Shown here in pieces: positions 16,105 to 23,308 of a stretch of DNA of 39,243 nt. Origin of the DNA: B1SED10-16 sp046498365 (GTDB taxonomy: Bacteria > Desulfobacterota > Desulfobacteria > Desulfobacterales > Desulfosalsimonadaceae); assembly GCA_046498365.1 (NCBI GenBank), contig JAWOAV010000037.1, positions 1 to 39,243 of the forward strand, written 5' to 3'. How positions within the stretch are numbered: the first letter of the stretch is position 1; the number at the start of each line of letters is the position of its first letter. Made by a program: the position numbers and the translations under genes. The notes under the pieces were generated by a model that was not told the DNA's origin, made no database searches, and worked only from the letters and a program-made list of their open reading frames with translations.

Positions 16105-17958
16105 ATGGCACAATTGATTGCGGATCGCAGGGATGTGGATTTCGTCCTGCACGAACAGATGAAGGTGGGGGATCTCACGAAACACGAACGATTTGCCGAG
16201 TTCAACAAAAAAACCGTGGACATGATCGTATCCGAGGCCAGGAACCTGGCCATCAAGGAAATCCTGCCGACACAGAAGGAGTCCGACGAAGTCGGGTGCA
16301 CCCTTGAAAACGGCGTGGTCAAGGTTCCGGAGTGCTTCCACCGGATCAACAAGCTCTACAAGGAAGGCGAATGGCTCGCCATGATCGACGATCCCGAATG
16401 GGGGGGGCAGGGCATGCCAAAAACCGTATCTCTGGCGGCCGAGGAATACTTCATTGGCGCCAACCCTTCTTTCATGCTGTACCACGGCCTTTCCCACGGC
16501 GCGGCCAACCTGATCAATACCCTGGGCACGGAAGAGCAGAAAAAAACCTACCTGGAAAAGCTCTATTCGGGCCAATGGTCCGGGACCATGCTCCTAACCG
16601 AAGCCGGCGCCGGCTCTGACGTCGGCGCGCTGGAGACCACGGCGACCCGAAACGACGACGGCACGTTTTCCATTTCCGGCACCAAGATATTCATCTCCGG
16701 CGGGGAGCAGGACATGGTGGAAAACATCGTCCATCCGACCCTCGCCCGTATCGAGGGCGCACCTCCGGGAACGCCCGGCATCTCCCTTTTTTTGGTCCCC
16801 AAATACCGCGTCAACCCCGACGGGTCCCCCGGTGAATTCAACGACGTCGTGTGCACCGGCATCGAGGAGAAAATGGGGCTCCACGGCAACTGCACCTGCA
16901 CCCTGACCCTGGGGAGCAAGGGGGGCTGCATCGGCACCCTGATCGGCCAGGAAAACAAGGGAATGCGGGCCATGTTTCTCATGATGAACGAAGCGCGCCA
17001 GCTGGTCGGCCTCCAGGGATTCGGTGTTGCCACGGCATCCTATTGCTATGCCCTGAACTATGCCCGCGAGCGGATTCAAGGGAAGCACCTGCTGGCCGGA
17101 AAGGACCCCAACGCAAAATCAGTCCCCATCATCGAGCATCCGGACGTCCGGCGTCAACTCATGACCATGCGGGCTTACGTGGACGGCATGCGCAGCCTGA
17201 TCTACTACGGCGGCATGTCTCACGATCTGGAAGTGCTGGCGGAAACCCCCGAGGAAAAGGAAAAATATGCGGACCGCAGCGCAATCCTCACCCCCATCAT
17301 CAAGGGGTACATCACCGACCGTGCGCTCGAGGTCACCAGTCATGGCATCCAGGTCTACGGCGGATACGGATATACAAAGGAATACCCGGTCGAACAGCTC
17401 ATGCGCGACGCCCGCATCTTCCAGATCTACGAGGGGACCAACGGGATCCAGGCAATGGACCTCATGGGGCGCAAGCTGGGGCTCAAAAAGGGGCAGGCCT
17501 TCATGGACTATCTCGGGGAAATGAAAAAAACCATCGCTTCTGCAGGCCAGACAGAAGAACTCAATACCCTGAGCGCCCGCGTGGAAACCGCCGTAAACAA
17601 ACTGGCGGATACGGCAACCCAGCTTGCCAACGCAGCCGCCTCGGACAAGGCGCTGAACGCCTTTGCCTTTGCCCATCCCTTCCTGGACGTGACCGGCGAC
17701 GTTACCGTGGCATGGATGCTGTTGTGGCGAGCGGACATCGCCGCGCAGAAACTGAAAAAAATTGCAGGAAGCATGGACATGACCGCCATCACCGAAAAAG
17801 CGGCCAAAAACAAGGAAGCCGCCTTTTACCTGGGCGTCATGAAGACCGCCGAATTTTTCATTATGAATCTGCTCCCCGCCACCATGGGTAAATTCGATGC
17901 CATCGACGGCATTAACGGATCCGCTGTTGAGATTCCGGATGCTGCCTTCGGATCGTAG
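16105..17958 (+). CDS. Acyl-CoA dehydrogenase, long (DmdC-like) form
   Basis: A 617-residue FAD enzyme that introduces a trans-2,3 double bond into an acyl-CoA and passes electrons to ETF. It has TEAGAGSDVGAL (FAD and substrate contacts), the GTKIFISGG segment, and YGGYGYTKEYPVEQLMRDARIFQIYEGTNGIQ, with E443 as the expected catalytic base. The extra ~150-residue C-terminal domain and total length match the DmdC-like subgroup, whose best-studied member acts on 3-methylmercaptopropionyl-CoA; the substrate here may instead be an ordinary fatty or aromatic-derived acyl-CoA. AAAGGAG precedes ATG. It has its own promoter candidate and a strong terminator, so is monocistronic. Confidence 0.92.
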   Translation: MAQLIADRRDVDFVLHEQMKVGDLTKHERFAEFNKKTVDMIVSEARNLAIKEILPTQKESDEVGCTLENGVVKVPECFHRINKLYKEGEWLAMIDDPEWGGQGMPKTVSLAAEEYFIGANPSFMLYHGLSHGAANLINTLGTEEQKKTYLEKLYSGQWSGTMLLTEAGAGSDVGALETTATRNDDGTFSISGTKIFISGGEQDMVENIVHPTLARIEGAPPGTPGISLFLVPKYRVNPDGSPGEFNDVVCTGIEEKMGLHGNCTCTLTLGSKGGCIGTLIGQENKGMRAMFLMMNEARQLVGLQGFGVATASYCYALNYARERIQGKHLLAGKDPNAKSVPIIEHPDVRRQLMTMRAYVDGMRSLIYYGGMSHDLEVLAETPEEKEKYADRSAILTPIIKGYITDRALEVTSHGIQVYGGYGYTKEYPVEQLMRDARIFQIYEGTNGIQAMDLMGRKLGLKKGQAFMDYLGEMKKTIASAGQTEELNTLSARVETAVNKLADTATQLANAAASDKALNAFAFAHPFLDVTGDVTVAWMLLWRADIAAQKLKKIAGSMDMTAITEKAAKNKEAAFYLGVMKTAEFFIMNLLPATMGKFDAIDGINGSAVEIPDAAFGS

Positions 17959-17974
17959 ACCATCAGACCGCAAT

Positions 17975-18021
17975 AACGGCTGCGCCGGGAACAGAAAATC
18001 CCGGCGCAGCCGTTCGTTTTT
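17975..18021 (+). terminator. Rho-independent terminator after the acyl-CoA dehydrogenase gene
   Basis: A perfect 16-base stem, AACGGCTGCGCCGGGA (17975-17990) with TCCCGGCGCAGCCGTT (17999-18014), an 8-base loop, then CG and a T-rich tail. Confidence 0.95.
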
Positions 18022-18038
18022 CCCTTTTCGTTTTCCTC

Positions 18039-18067
18039 TTGACATCTCTCTGATCCTTCTATATACA
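18039..18067 (+). promoter_or_regulatory. Sigma-70-type promoter upstream of minC
   Basis: TTGACA at 18039-18044, a 17-base spacer and TATACA at 18062-18067. The leader to minC is about 240 bases and carries the GGNNTC hairpin (site 2). An AT-rich inverted repeat (ATTAT-ATACATG-ATAAT) lies just after the -10. Confidence 0.55.
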
Positions 18068-18153
18068 ATATATGCCACATTAAATGATCATTATATACAT
18101 GATAATGCGTTAAAAGGGGTTTCAATTCCTTTTTCTGAAACGGGTGTTACCGT

Positions 18154-18226
18154 GGTCGGTACGAGGGGTCGGTATCGGGATGACCAAAAAGATGAACCAA
18201 TTTGATCCCGATACCGGTACCGACCC
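18154..18226. repeat. Inverted GGNNTC hexamer repeat (site 2 of 3)
   Basis: The left arm GGTCGGTACGAGGGGTCGGT and on to ATCGGGA pairs with the right arm TCCCGATACCGGTACCGACC (18205-18226 region). It lies in the presumed leader of minC. Confidence 0.7.
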
Positions 18227-18312
18227 GAAAACATAGAAAAAATACCGGGAAATCAGCATCCCGGCAGGCACATCATCACAGACGCATACCATAAGCAGTC
18301 CAAACACTCACA

Positions 18313-19023
18313 ATGCCACGGAACGCACTCATGCCAGACCATAACAACCTGCCGGTTAAACTCAAAGGCGTCGGAGACAGCCTGTGGGTCACCGTTGACG
18401 ACACCCTCCCGGTGGATGAATTAAAAAATGCGCTCCATAAACCCTTTGAACGACTCAAACAACTTGCGGTCAATGCCCGGATAATACTGGATTCGGGAAG
18501 CAACCCGGTCGACGGCAAGTTGATCGAGGAACTCGGCGGGTACCTGAAAGAGCAATTCCATGTGGGGGTCGTCACCGGCCCGCCGCAAAAACCAAAGCCC
18601 GAAGTGCGCCATAAACGGACCGAGGAATTGGGCAGCGCATGGCACTCCCAACACAGCGAGGCGCTGATCATCGCCGGCCGCGTTCGTTCAGGGCAGAAAC
18701 TCCATGCGGATAAGCACTTGATTATCATGGGGGATTTGAACCCCGGTGCGGAAGCCATCGCCGGCGGGGACATCATTGTTCTGGGCTCGCTCATGGGCAC
18801 CGCGATTGCCGGACAACCGGACAAGGAGGGGGCCATCATCATGGCGCTTGATTTCCGGCCTACCCAGGTTCAGATCGGAGGGCTTGCCGCCGCCGGGAGC
18901 GCGGGTTTCGGCGGCAGCGGCAAGACCCCGGAATTTGCAATGATCGACAACAACAAGATCGTGGTCATGGACTATGCAGCGGCAAATCCGTTCAAGCGGT
19001 TTGCCTGGCCCGAAGTACGGTAA
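18313..19023 (+). CDS. minC: Septum site-determining protein MinC
   Basis: A 236-residue inhibitor of FtsZ polymerisation that, together with MinD, blocks division at the poles. The N-terminal domain (to about residue 105) is the FtsZ-antagonist fold. The C-terminal domain (from GRVRSGQKL near 123) is the right-handed beta-helix with the GDLNPGAEAIAGGDIIVLGSLMGTAIAG signature that binds MinD. It is the first gene of a minC-minD-minE operon. A second in-frame ATG at 18331 has a GGAA at proper distance and could be the true start; the ATG at 18313 lacks a clear ribosome binding site. Confidence 0.93.
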   Translation: MPRNALMPDHNNLPVKLKGVGDSLWVTVDDTLPVDELKNALHKPFERLKQLAVNARIILDSGSNPVDGKLIEELGGYLKEQFHVGVVTGPPQKPKPEVRHKRTEELGSAWHSQHSEALIIAGRVRSGQKLHADKHLIIMGDLNPGAEAIAGGDIIVLGSLMGTAIAGQPDKEGAIIMALDFRPTQVQIGGLAAAGSAGFGGSGKTPEFAMIDNNKIVVMDYAAANPFKRFAWPEVR

Positions 19024-19049
19024 AACCATCAATTTGCAAGAGGTGAATA

Positions 19050-19859
19050 GTGGACGGTAAAGTAGTAGTGGTCACATCCGGAAAAGGCGGCGTCGGCAAG
19101 ACAACCGTCACCGCATCCCTGGGAGCGGCCCTTGCCCTCCAGGGAAAACGAGTGGCCGTTGTCGATATGGATATCGGCCTGAGAAACCTCGATGTGATAA
19201 TGGGCCTTGAAAACAGAATCGTCTTCAATGTCGTGGACGTGGTCCAGGGGCGCTGCAAGCTCAAGCAGGCGATGATAAAGGACCGGCGCATCAACAACCT
19301 TTACCTTATTCCGGCCTCCCAGAGCGATGAAAAAAACGTCATCCAACCGGAAAATATGAAGTGGCTCTGCAACCGGTTGAAAAAGGAGTTCGATTTTACA
19401 CTTCTGGACTGCCCGGCGGGCATTGAGCAGGGCTTCAAGAATTCAATAGAAGCCGCGGACGAGGCGATTGTGGTCTGCATGCCGGAAATTTCATCGGTTC
19501 GGGATGCCGACCGGGTTATCGGGCTGTTGTATTCCCGTTCCATCACGCCCAAGCTGGTGGTCAACCGGATCATTCCAAAAATGGTGGAGAAAGGGGACAT
19601 GCTCAGCCACAAGGACGTGGTCGAGGTGCTGTCCATTGACTTGATCGGCCTTGTCGAAATGGACGAGTCCGTGGTTGTTTCTTCAAACACAGGGCTTCCC
19701 ATCGTCATGCAGAAGGAATCCAAGGCCGGCAGGGCATTCATGCAGATCGCCATGCGCATGAACGGGCATCCGGATCTGCCCGTGGAAGACCCCATGGCCC
19801 CGAAATCTTTCTGGAAAAAACTCGGTGGGAAAATCAGCCGGAAGAACAAGGTGCACTAA
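19050..19859 (+). CDS. minD: Septum site-determining ATPase MinD
   Basis: A 269-residue ParA/MinD-type ATPase that dimerises on the membrane with ATP, recruits MinC and is released by MinE. The deviant Walker A SGKGGVGKTT is at residues 10-19; the DMDIGLRNLD and LLDCPAGIE segments follow. The last residues (KSFWKKLGGKISRKNK) can form the amphipathic membrane-targeting helix. The start is GTG at 19050, with AGAGGTG a few bases upstream. It follows minC by 26 bases and overlaps minE by one base. Confidence 0.96.
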   Translation: MDGKVVVVTSGKGGVGKTTVTASLGAALALQGKRVAVVDMDIGLRNLDVIMGLENRIVFNVVDVVQGRCKLKQAMIKDRRINNLYLIPASQSDEKNVIQPENMKWLCNRLKKEFDFTLLDCPAGIEQGFKNSIEAADEAIVVCMPEISSVRDADRVIGLLYSRSITPKLVVNRIIPKMVEKGDMLSHKDVVEVLSIDLIGLVEMDESVVVSSNTGLPIVMQKESKAGRAFMQIAMRMNGHPDLPVEDPMAPKSFWKKLGGKISRKNKVH

Positions 19860-20155
19860 TGATGATGTTCAATGCGCTGCTCAAAAAACTGATGAACCGG
19901 GGGGACGACAGCAAGAATGTGGCCAAGAAACGGCTCAAGTTCGCCCTGGTCTACGACAAGCTCGAGATCAAAGAGGACATGCTGGAGGATCTTCAAAGGG
20001 ACCTCATCGAAGTCATTTCGCGCTACTTTGAAATCGATCGCCAGCACATGTCCCTGGATATCGAACGATCCGAGGAAAGCTCCGCCCTGATAATGAACAC
20101 GCCGATTCTGGCCGCCCGGCACAAGAAACCGCAGCCAAACAATGCCCGGGCATGA
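19859..20155 (+). CDS. minE: Cell division topological specificity factor MinE
   Basis: A 98-residue protein that stimulates MinD ATPase and drives the pole-to-pole or standing pattern of MinCD. It has the expected parts: a short N-terminal amphipathic helix (MFNALLKKLM), the anti-MinCD stretch KRLKFALVYDKLE, and the beta/alpha topological domain with LQRDLIEVISRYFEID. The start codon overlaps the minD stop (TAATG), a sign of translational coupling. The sequence begins with three Met codons, so the exact start could be up to six bases later. Confidence 0.95.
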   Translation: MMMFNALLKKLMNRGDDSKNVAKKRLKFALVYDKLEIKEDMLEDLQRDLIEVISRYFEIDRQHMSLDIERSEESSALIMNTPILAARHKKPQPNNARA

Positions 20156-20186
20156 GTTGTGCGGCTGCAACGGATGTTGACGGGAA

Positions 20187-20951
20187 TCAGGAGGCGCGAG
20201 GGTCCAGGTAATCGGAGCGGATCAATTGGTAGAGGTCCTTTCCTATGGCAAGGCCGATATCTATGAACTGCGGGCCATAGACCCTTCCGGTCGGCGTGCG
20301 GAAAGTCTCGCGGATCTTCCGTAAATAGGCCATGCCCCGGGGGTAATACGTCATGAATTCATCGATGGAGACATCCATGTAGGCGACCATGGACCATACC
20401 GTGTGGGTAAAATTTTCCGGCCCCCAGCGAAATTTGTCCGCATCGTAGAGGCAGTTCGACAGAAGCTCCCCTTCCAGGGAATTGCCCCCCTCGTTGTCTC
20501 CGAACGCTTCATGGTTGGCGATGGCCCGGCAGATGTCGCTGGTCTCCCCGCCCTGAAACCCCTGCGCCAAAAGGATTTTTTCGGCTTCCACGGCCCCGGC
20601 CCGGGCATGTTTCTTCTCTTTGCGGCAGATATCATGGAGCAGACCTGCGCAATGGGCCAGCCGTAGCAGGCGGCACAACTGTTTTTCCCCGTAACCGGCC
20701 CGCCCCCCTTCCACCAGCATCAGCACCCCGGCGTCCAGCGCGACTTTTTTGGAATGGTCGATTCCATGGCCGTAGTCGTTTTCAATGCTTTCGCGCACGC
20801 AATGATGGATCTGCCTCGTTTCGGCATCACTGATAAAAAAAAGGTACGACCGGGCGACTTCCGCTTCAAAGTCCCGGTAAAAATCGGGCGCCGGATATTG
20901 CCGGGCGATCCGGATGGCCTCCATCTGCAGCTGCTGAAAAATTTTCTTCAT
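20187..20951 (-). CDS. HD-domain phosphohydrolase
   Basis: A 254-residue HD-domain protein. The metal ligands are visible as H in HGIDHSKK, the HD pair in AGLLHDICRKEKKH, H in IANHEAFGD and D in LYDADKFRWG. These domains cleave phosphate esters of nucleotides or nucleic acids; the substrate cannot be assigned. The region after residue 180 (YMDVSIDEFMTYYPRGMAYLRKIRETF) is conserved-looking but unnamed. AAGG precedes ATG. It lies 43 bases downstream of the amidohydrolase gene on the same strand, so they probably share a transcript, and it converges with minE. Confidence 0.82.
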   Translation of the reverse strand: MKKIFQQLQMEAIRIARQYPAPDFYRDFEAEVARSYLFFISDAETRQIHHCVRESIENDYGHGIDHSKKVALDAGVLMLVEGGRAGYGEKQLCRLLRLAHCAGLLHDICRKEKKHARAGAVEAEKILLAQGFQGGETSDICRAIANHEAFGDNEGGNSLEGELLSNCLYDADKFRWGPENFTHTVWSMVAYMDVSIDEFMTYYPRGMAYLRKIRETFRTPTGRVYGPQFIDIGLAIGKDLYQLIRSDYLDPRAS

Positions 20952-20994
20952 TGCCTTGGAGTATATCGGCTGTTACGGCGTTTCTCAAGGAAAT

Positions 20995-21846
20995 TCACGG
21001 CCGGGGCAACCGGAAAAGCGCTGCGGCATTGCCGCCCATGAGCTTTTCCCGCGCCGACGCTTCCAGGCCTGCAGTTTTGATCTCCCTGTAGTACCGTTCC
21101 GGACCGATCAGGGGGTAGTCTGTGCCGAAAAGGATCTTCTCCTCCCCGGCTAGCTCTGCTGCAATCCGGTAGATGTCCGGTTCATACAAAAAACAGGAGG
21201 CGGCCGTGTCGTAGTAAACGTTTTTCAACACATCGCGGACCTCTTTTTTCAGCAGGGTATAAAAAAAGATGCCCCCGCCCCAGTGCGCCAGTATCAGCTT
21301 GTTATCCGGGTATGTCTTTGCAAGTTGGTATATCTGGGCCAGGGTGTTGTCGGATTTGCCCGGATACGAATGCCCCACCGGCTCGTTGGTGTGGATCAGT
21401 ACGGGCAGGTCCCTTTCCCGACACATGGCCATTACCGGGGCCATATGAGACACCGCGTCTTCGGTAATACCGCCTTCGATATAAAAAGCGACCTCCCCCA
21501 CCCCGGAAAAACCGCTGTCCAGGCACCGCTCGACCTCCCTGGCGGAGCCTTTGGCAAAGGGATTGAAGCTGCACAATCCCCTGAGCCGGTCCGGATACAT
21601 ACCCATCGCTTCCAGGATATAATCGTTGTGGTCCATGCATGTCTCTTCATTCATCCATGGAAATCCGCAGATAAAAGAAACATCCACACCGCTTTCATCC
21701 ATGGAGGCGATCAGTTCTTCCGTGCCGATCATCTTTGCCTTTTCGCTGTTGTAAAGCATCTCAAAGGCCGGTTCATCCCCGAAATACTTCGCCCGGTGCT
21801 CCCGGACGCTTCTGGGAAACAGGTGTGTGTGCACATCTACAATCAT
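20995..21846 (-). CDS. Amidohydrolase-family (TIM-barrel) metal-dependent hydrolase
   Basis: A 283-residue member of the Amidohydro_2 type, similar in layout to ACMSD-like decarboxylases/hydrolases. The N-terminal VDVHTHLF gives the first metal HxH. H in DLPVLIHTNEP, the ILAHWGGG motif and the late FGTDYPLIGPERYY (metal-binding D) complete the usual set. No signal peptide is present. The substrate is unknown. It is probably the first gene of a pair with the HD-domain gene. GGATGG lies upstream of ATG, and the spacer before it holds the third GGNNTC repeat site. Confidence 0.85.
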   Translation of the reverse strand: MIVDVHTHLFPRSVREHRAKYFGDEPAFEMLYNSEKAKMIGTEELIASMDESGVDVSFICGFPWMNEETCMDHNDYILEAMGMYPDRLRGLCSFNPFAKGSAREVERCLDSGFSGVGEVAFYIEGGITEDAVSHMAPVMAMCRERDLPVLIHTNEPVGHSYPGKSDNTLAQIYQLAKTYPDNKLILAHWGGGIFFYTLLKKEVRDVLKNVYYDTAASCFLYEPDIYRIAAELAGEEKILFGTDYPLIGPERYYREIKTAGLEASAREKLMGGNAAALFRLPRP

Positions 21847-21866
21847 ATTCCATCCTCATCCTTGCA

Positions 21867-21905
21867 GGGTACGGCATCGGTGTCGGGGTCGGGGTCGGGG
21901 TCAGT
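21867..21905. repeat. GGNNTC hexamer repeat (site 3 of 3, half site)
   Basis: A run GGTGTC-GGGGTC-GGGGTC-GGGGTC close to the start of the amidohydrolase gene. Unlike sites 1 and 2 it lacks an obvious complementary arm nearby. Confidence 0.6.
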
Positions 21906-22253
21906 TTCTGCCGTTTGCTCCCGCCCGGGGAGACCCCGTTTATGACGCATATGCCACTTGTATGGCACGGATCGCCGTGGCTGTCAAATTGCCGACAACT
22001 CCTCCCGGTTGCGGCAGGAAAGCGCTGCAATTTTTTTGTTCTATCTTTTCAATTTCTGGCATTTTATTTGCATATATTTTTACTAAACACCATAAAGGAT
22101 TCATCCCATCCTCCTGGGAATCCGCCTGCGGCCCTAAGTAAAATCCTGGTCCGCGGGCGGATTATTTTCAACCCCATCCCAATTCGCCCTGACCGGGATC
22201 CACTCCCCCAAAAAAACCATTTCCCGCGGCTGTTGATAATTTGATCACCGGAT

Positions 22254-22259
22254 TTGACA
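22254..22259 (+). promoter_or_regulatory. -35 element upstream of the selenoperoxiredoxin gene
   Basis: A perfect TTGACA placed just before the Fur-like box. The -10 is ambiguous within the AT-rich box itself (for example GATAAT or CATTAT), so a repressor bound to the box would cover the promoter. Confidence 0.45.
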
Positions 22260-22267
22260 CCTCCATT

Positions 22268-22286
22268 GCCAATGATAATCATTATT
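22268..22286. promoter_or_regulatory. Fur-box-like operator
   Basis: The 19 bases match 16 of 19 positions of the classic Fur consensus GATAATGATAATCATTATC and contain the palindromic core ATGATAATCAT. Fur-family proteins include Fur, Zur and PerR; with a peroxidase gene downstream, Fur or PerR control is most likely. Confidence 0.7.
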
Positions 22287-22302
22287 ATTTATTGATGGAC
22301 TC

Positions 22303-22375
22303 GTAAAAAATCGTTTTCCGATGGCAAAAAAGTCAAGATAAAGCGCAACGCAGATATTGGGCTTTTTACGAAGCC
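22303..22375. repeat. Dispersed palindromic repeat, copy D (short form)
   Basis: It has the head GTAAAAAA and the tail GCGCAACGCAGATATTGGGC + TTTTTACGAAGCC, almost identical to copy C, but the inner long hairpin is missing. It lies in the presumed 5' leader of the peroxiredoxin mRNA. Confidence 0.75.
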
Positions 22376-22428
22376 ATTATTATCTACATACCCGTTTTTT
22401 TTACCACCACATAAACAAAGGAGGATTT

Positions 22429-23157
22429 ATGACGGAAGAACGCAACGCCGGGTGCGCCCGCCCGACTGGCGGACCCGTAGGGGAAACGCCCCCTGAACCG
22501 GAAGCGGAAGGAAGGAAGGAAAAAACAGACAAAAAGGAGACCAGGAGCATGATACAGGTCGGCAAAAAAGCCCCGGATTTTACGGCGCCGGGATACCAGA
22601 ACGGCAAATTCATCAACACCTCATTATCTGACTACCTCGGCAAATGGGTGCTCTTGTGCTTCTACCCGGGCGATTTCACCTTTGTCTGAGCGACGGAGAT
22701 TTCGGCAGTTGCCGAAAAACACGCCGAATTTCAGAAACTGGGCGTCGAAGTGCTCTCCATGAGCATCGACTCCATGTTTGTTCACAAGATGTGGAACGAC
22801 CATGAACTGTCAAAAATGATCAACGGCAACATCCCTTTTCCCATGCTCTCGGATGCTGGCGGCAGGGTCGGCAGAGTCTACGGGATCTACGACGAGGACG
22901 CCGGGGTTGAGACGCGCGGCCGCTTTATCATCGATCCGGACGGCATCATCCAGGGCTACGAGGTGCTGACCCCGCCCGTCGGGAGAAACGTCAACGAATC
23001 CCTTCGCCAGGTCCAGGCGTTCCAGCACATCCGAGAGACAAAAGGCGCGGAAGCCACGCCTTCCGGGTGGCGCCCGGGTAAGATGACCCTCAAGCCCGGG
23101 CCGGAACTGGTCGGCAATGTCTGGAAGGAATGGAAAACAGAGATGGCTTTTGACTAG
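22429..23157 (+). CDS. Selenocysteine-containing peroxiredoxin (in-frame UGA at the peroxidatic position)
   Basis: A 242-residue AhpC/Prx-type peroxidase if the TGA at 22687-22689 is read as selenocysteine (U87). Both sides are in the same frame and are continuous homology: KAPDFTAPGYQNGKF...WVLLCFYPGDFTFV-U-ATEISAVAEKHAEFQKLGVEVLSMSIDS. The usual motif is FTFVCPTE, so U replaces the peroxidatic Cys. A SECIS-like hairpin lies directly downstream. No Cys follows U87, so the usual C-terminal resolving Cys (VCPANW-type) is absent, replaced by EATPSGWRPG; only C9 and C77 are present. AGGAGG lies properly before ATG 22429. An internal ATG at 22549 also has AAGGAG, giving a form without the 40-residue low-complexity extension. 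A Fur-like box is upstream. Sec-containing Prx is known in anaerobes. Confidence 0.9.
22690..22724 (+). promoter_or_regulatory. Candidate bacterial SECIS element
   Basis: A 7-base stem TTTCGGC/GCCGAAA (22700-22717) with loop AGTT starts 10 bases after the UGA. The loop lies 17 bases after the UGA and has G as its second base, which agrees with the described bacterial SECIS rules (G in the first two loop positions, 16-37 base distance). Confidence 0.65.
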
Positions 23158-23188
23158 CACCCGCCCAAGAAGGGTTCAAGACCTTTTC

Positions 23189-23217
23189 CTGCGGGAGCGC
23201 TTGGCGCGCTCCCGCAG
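23189..23217 (+). terminator. Strong hairpin after the peroxiredoxin gene, possible terminator
   Basis: A perfect 12-base GC-rich stem CTGCGGGAGCGC / GCGCTCCCGCAG with a 5-base loop, 30 bases after the stop. No U-tract follows on the plus strand, so intrinsic termination may be weak; it may also serve the opposing gene ending at 23309. Confidence 0.5.
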
Positions 23218-23308
23218 CCTCCCCTGCTTTGTCTGATTTTTCCATACTTGCATGAAAAAATCAGACTTTTCAAACCATTCTATCCCACCGCAGGCACTTC
23301 AATGGCAC

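Larger units (their letters stand above)
21847..22428. other. Regulatory and repeat-bearing intergenic region
   Basis: About 580 bases between the divergent amidohydrolase and peroxiredoxin genes. It holds the GGNNTC hexamers (21867-21905), a TTGACA/Fur-box promoter region (22254-22286) and dispersed repeat copy D (22303-22375). The remainder (about 21910-22250) shows no credible gene or signal. Confidence 0.6.

Noticed and set aside
16851..17891. A 346-codon open frame inside the acyl-CoA dehydrogenase gene
   Set aside because: It is an alternative frame of a clear enzyme, with low-complexity Arg/His/Gly translation and no ribosome binding site.
22687..22689. Interpretation of the peroxiredoxin as a pseudogene with a nonsense mutation
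   Set aside because: The stop is UGA exactly at the peroxidatic Cys, the frame is intact to the end, and a SECIS-like hairpin follows; selenocysteine is the better explanation.
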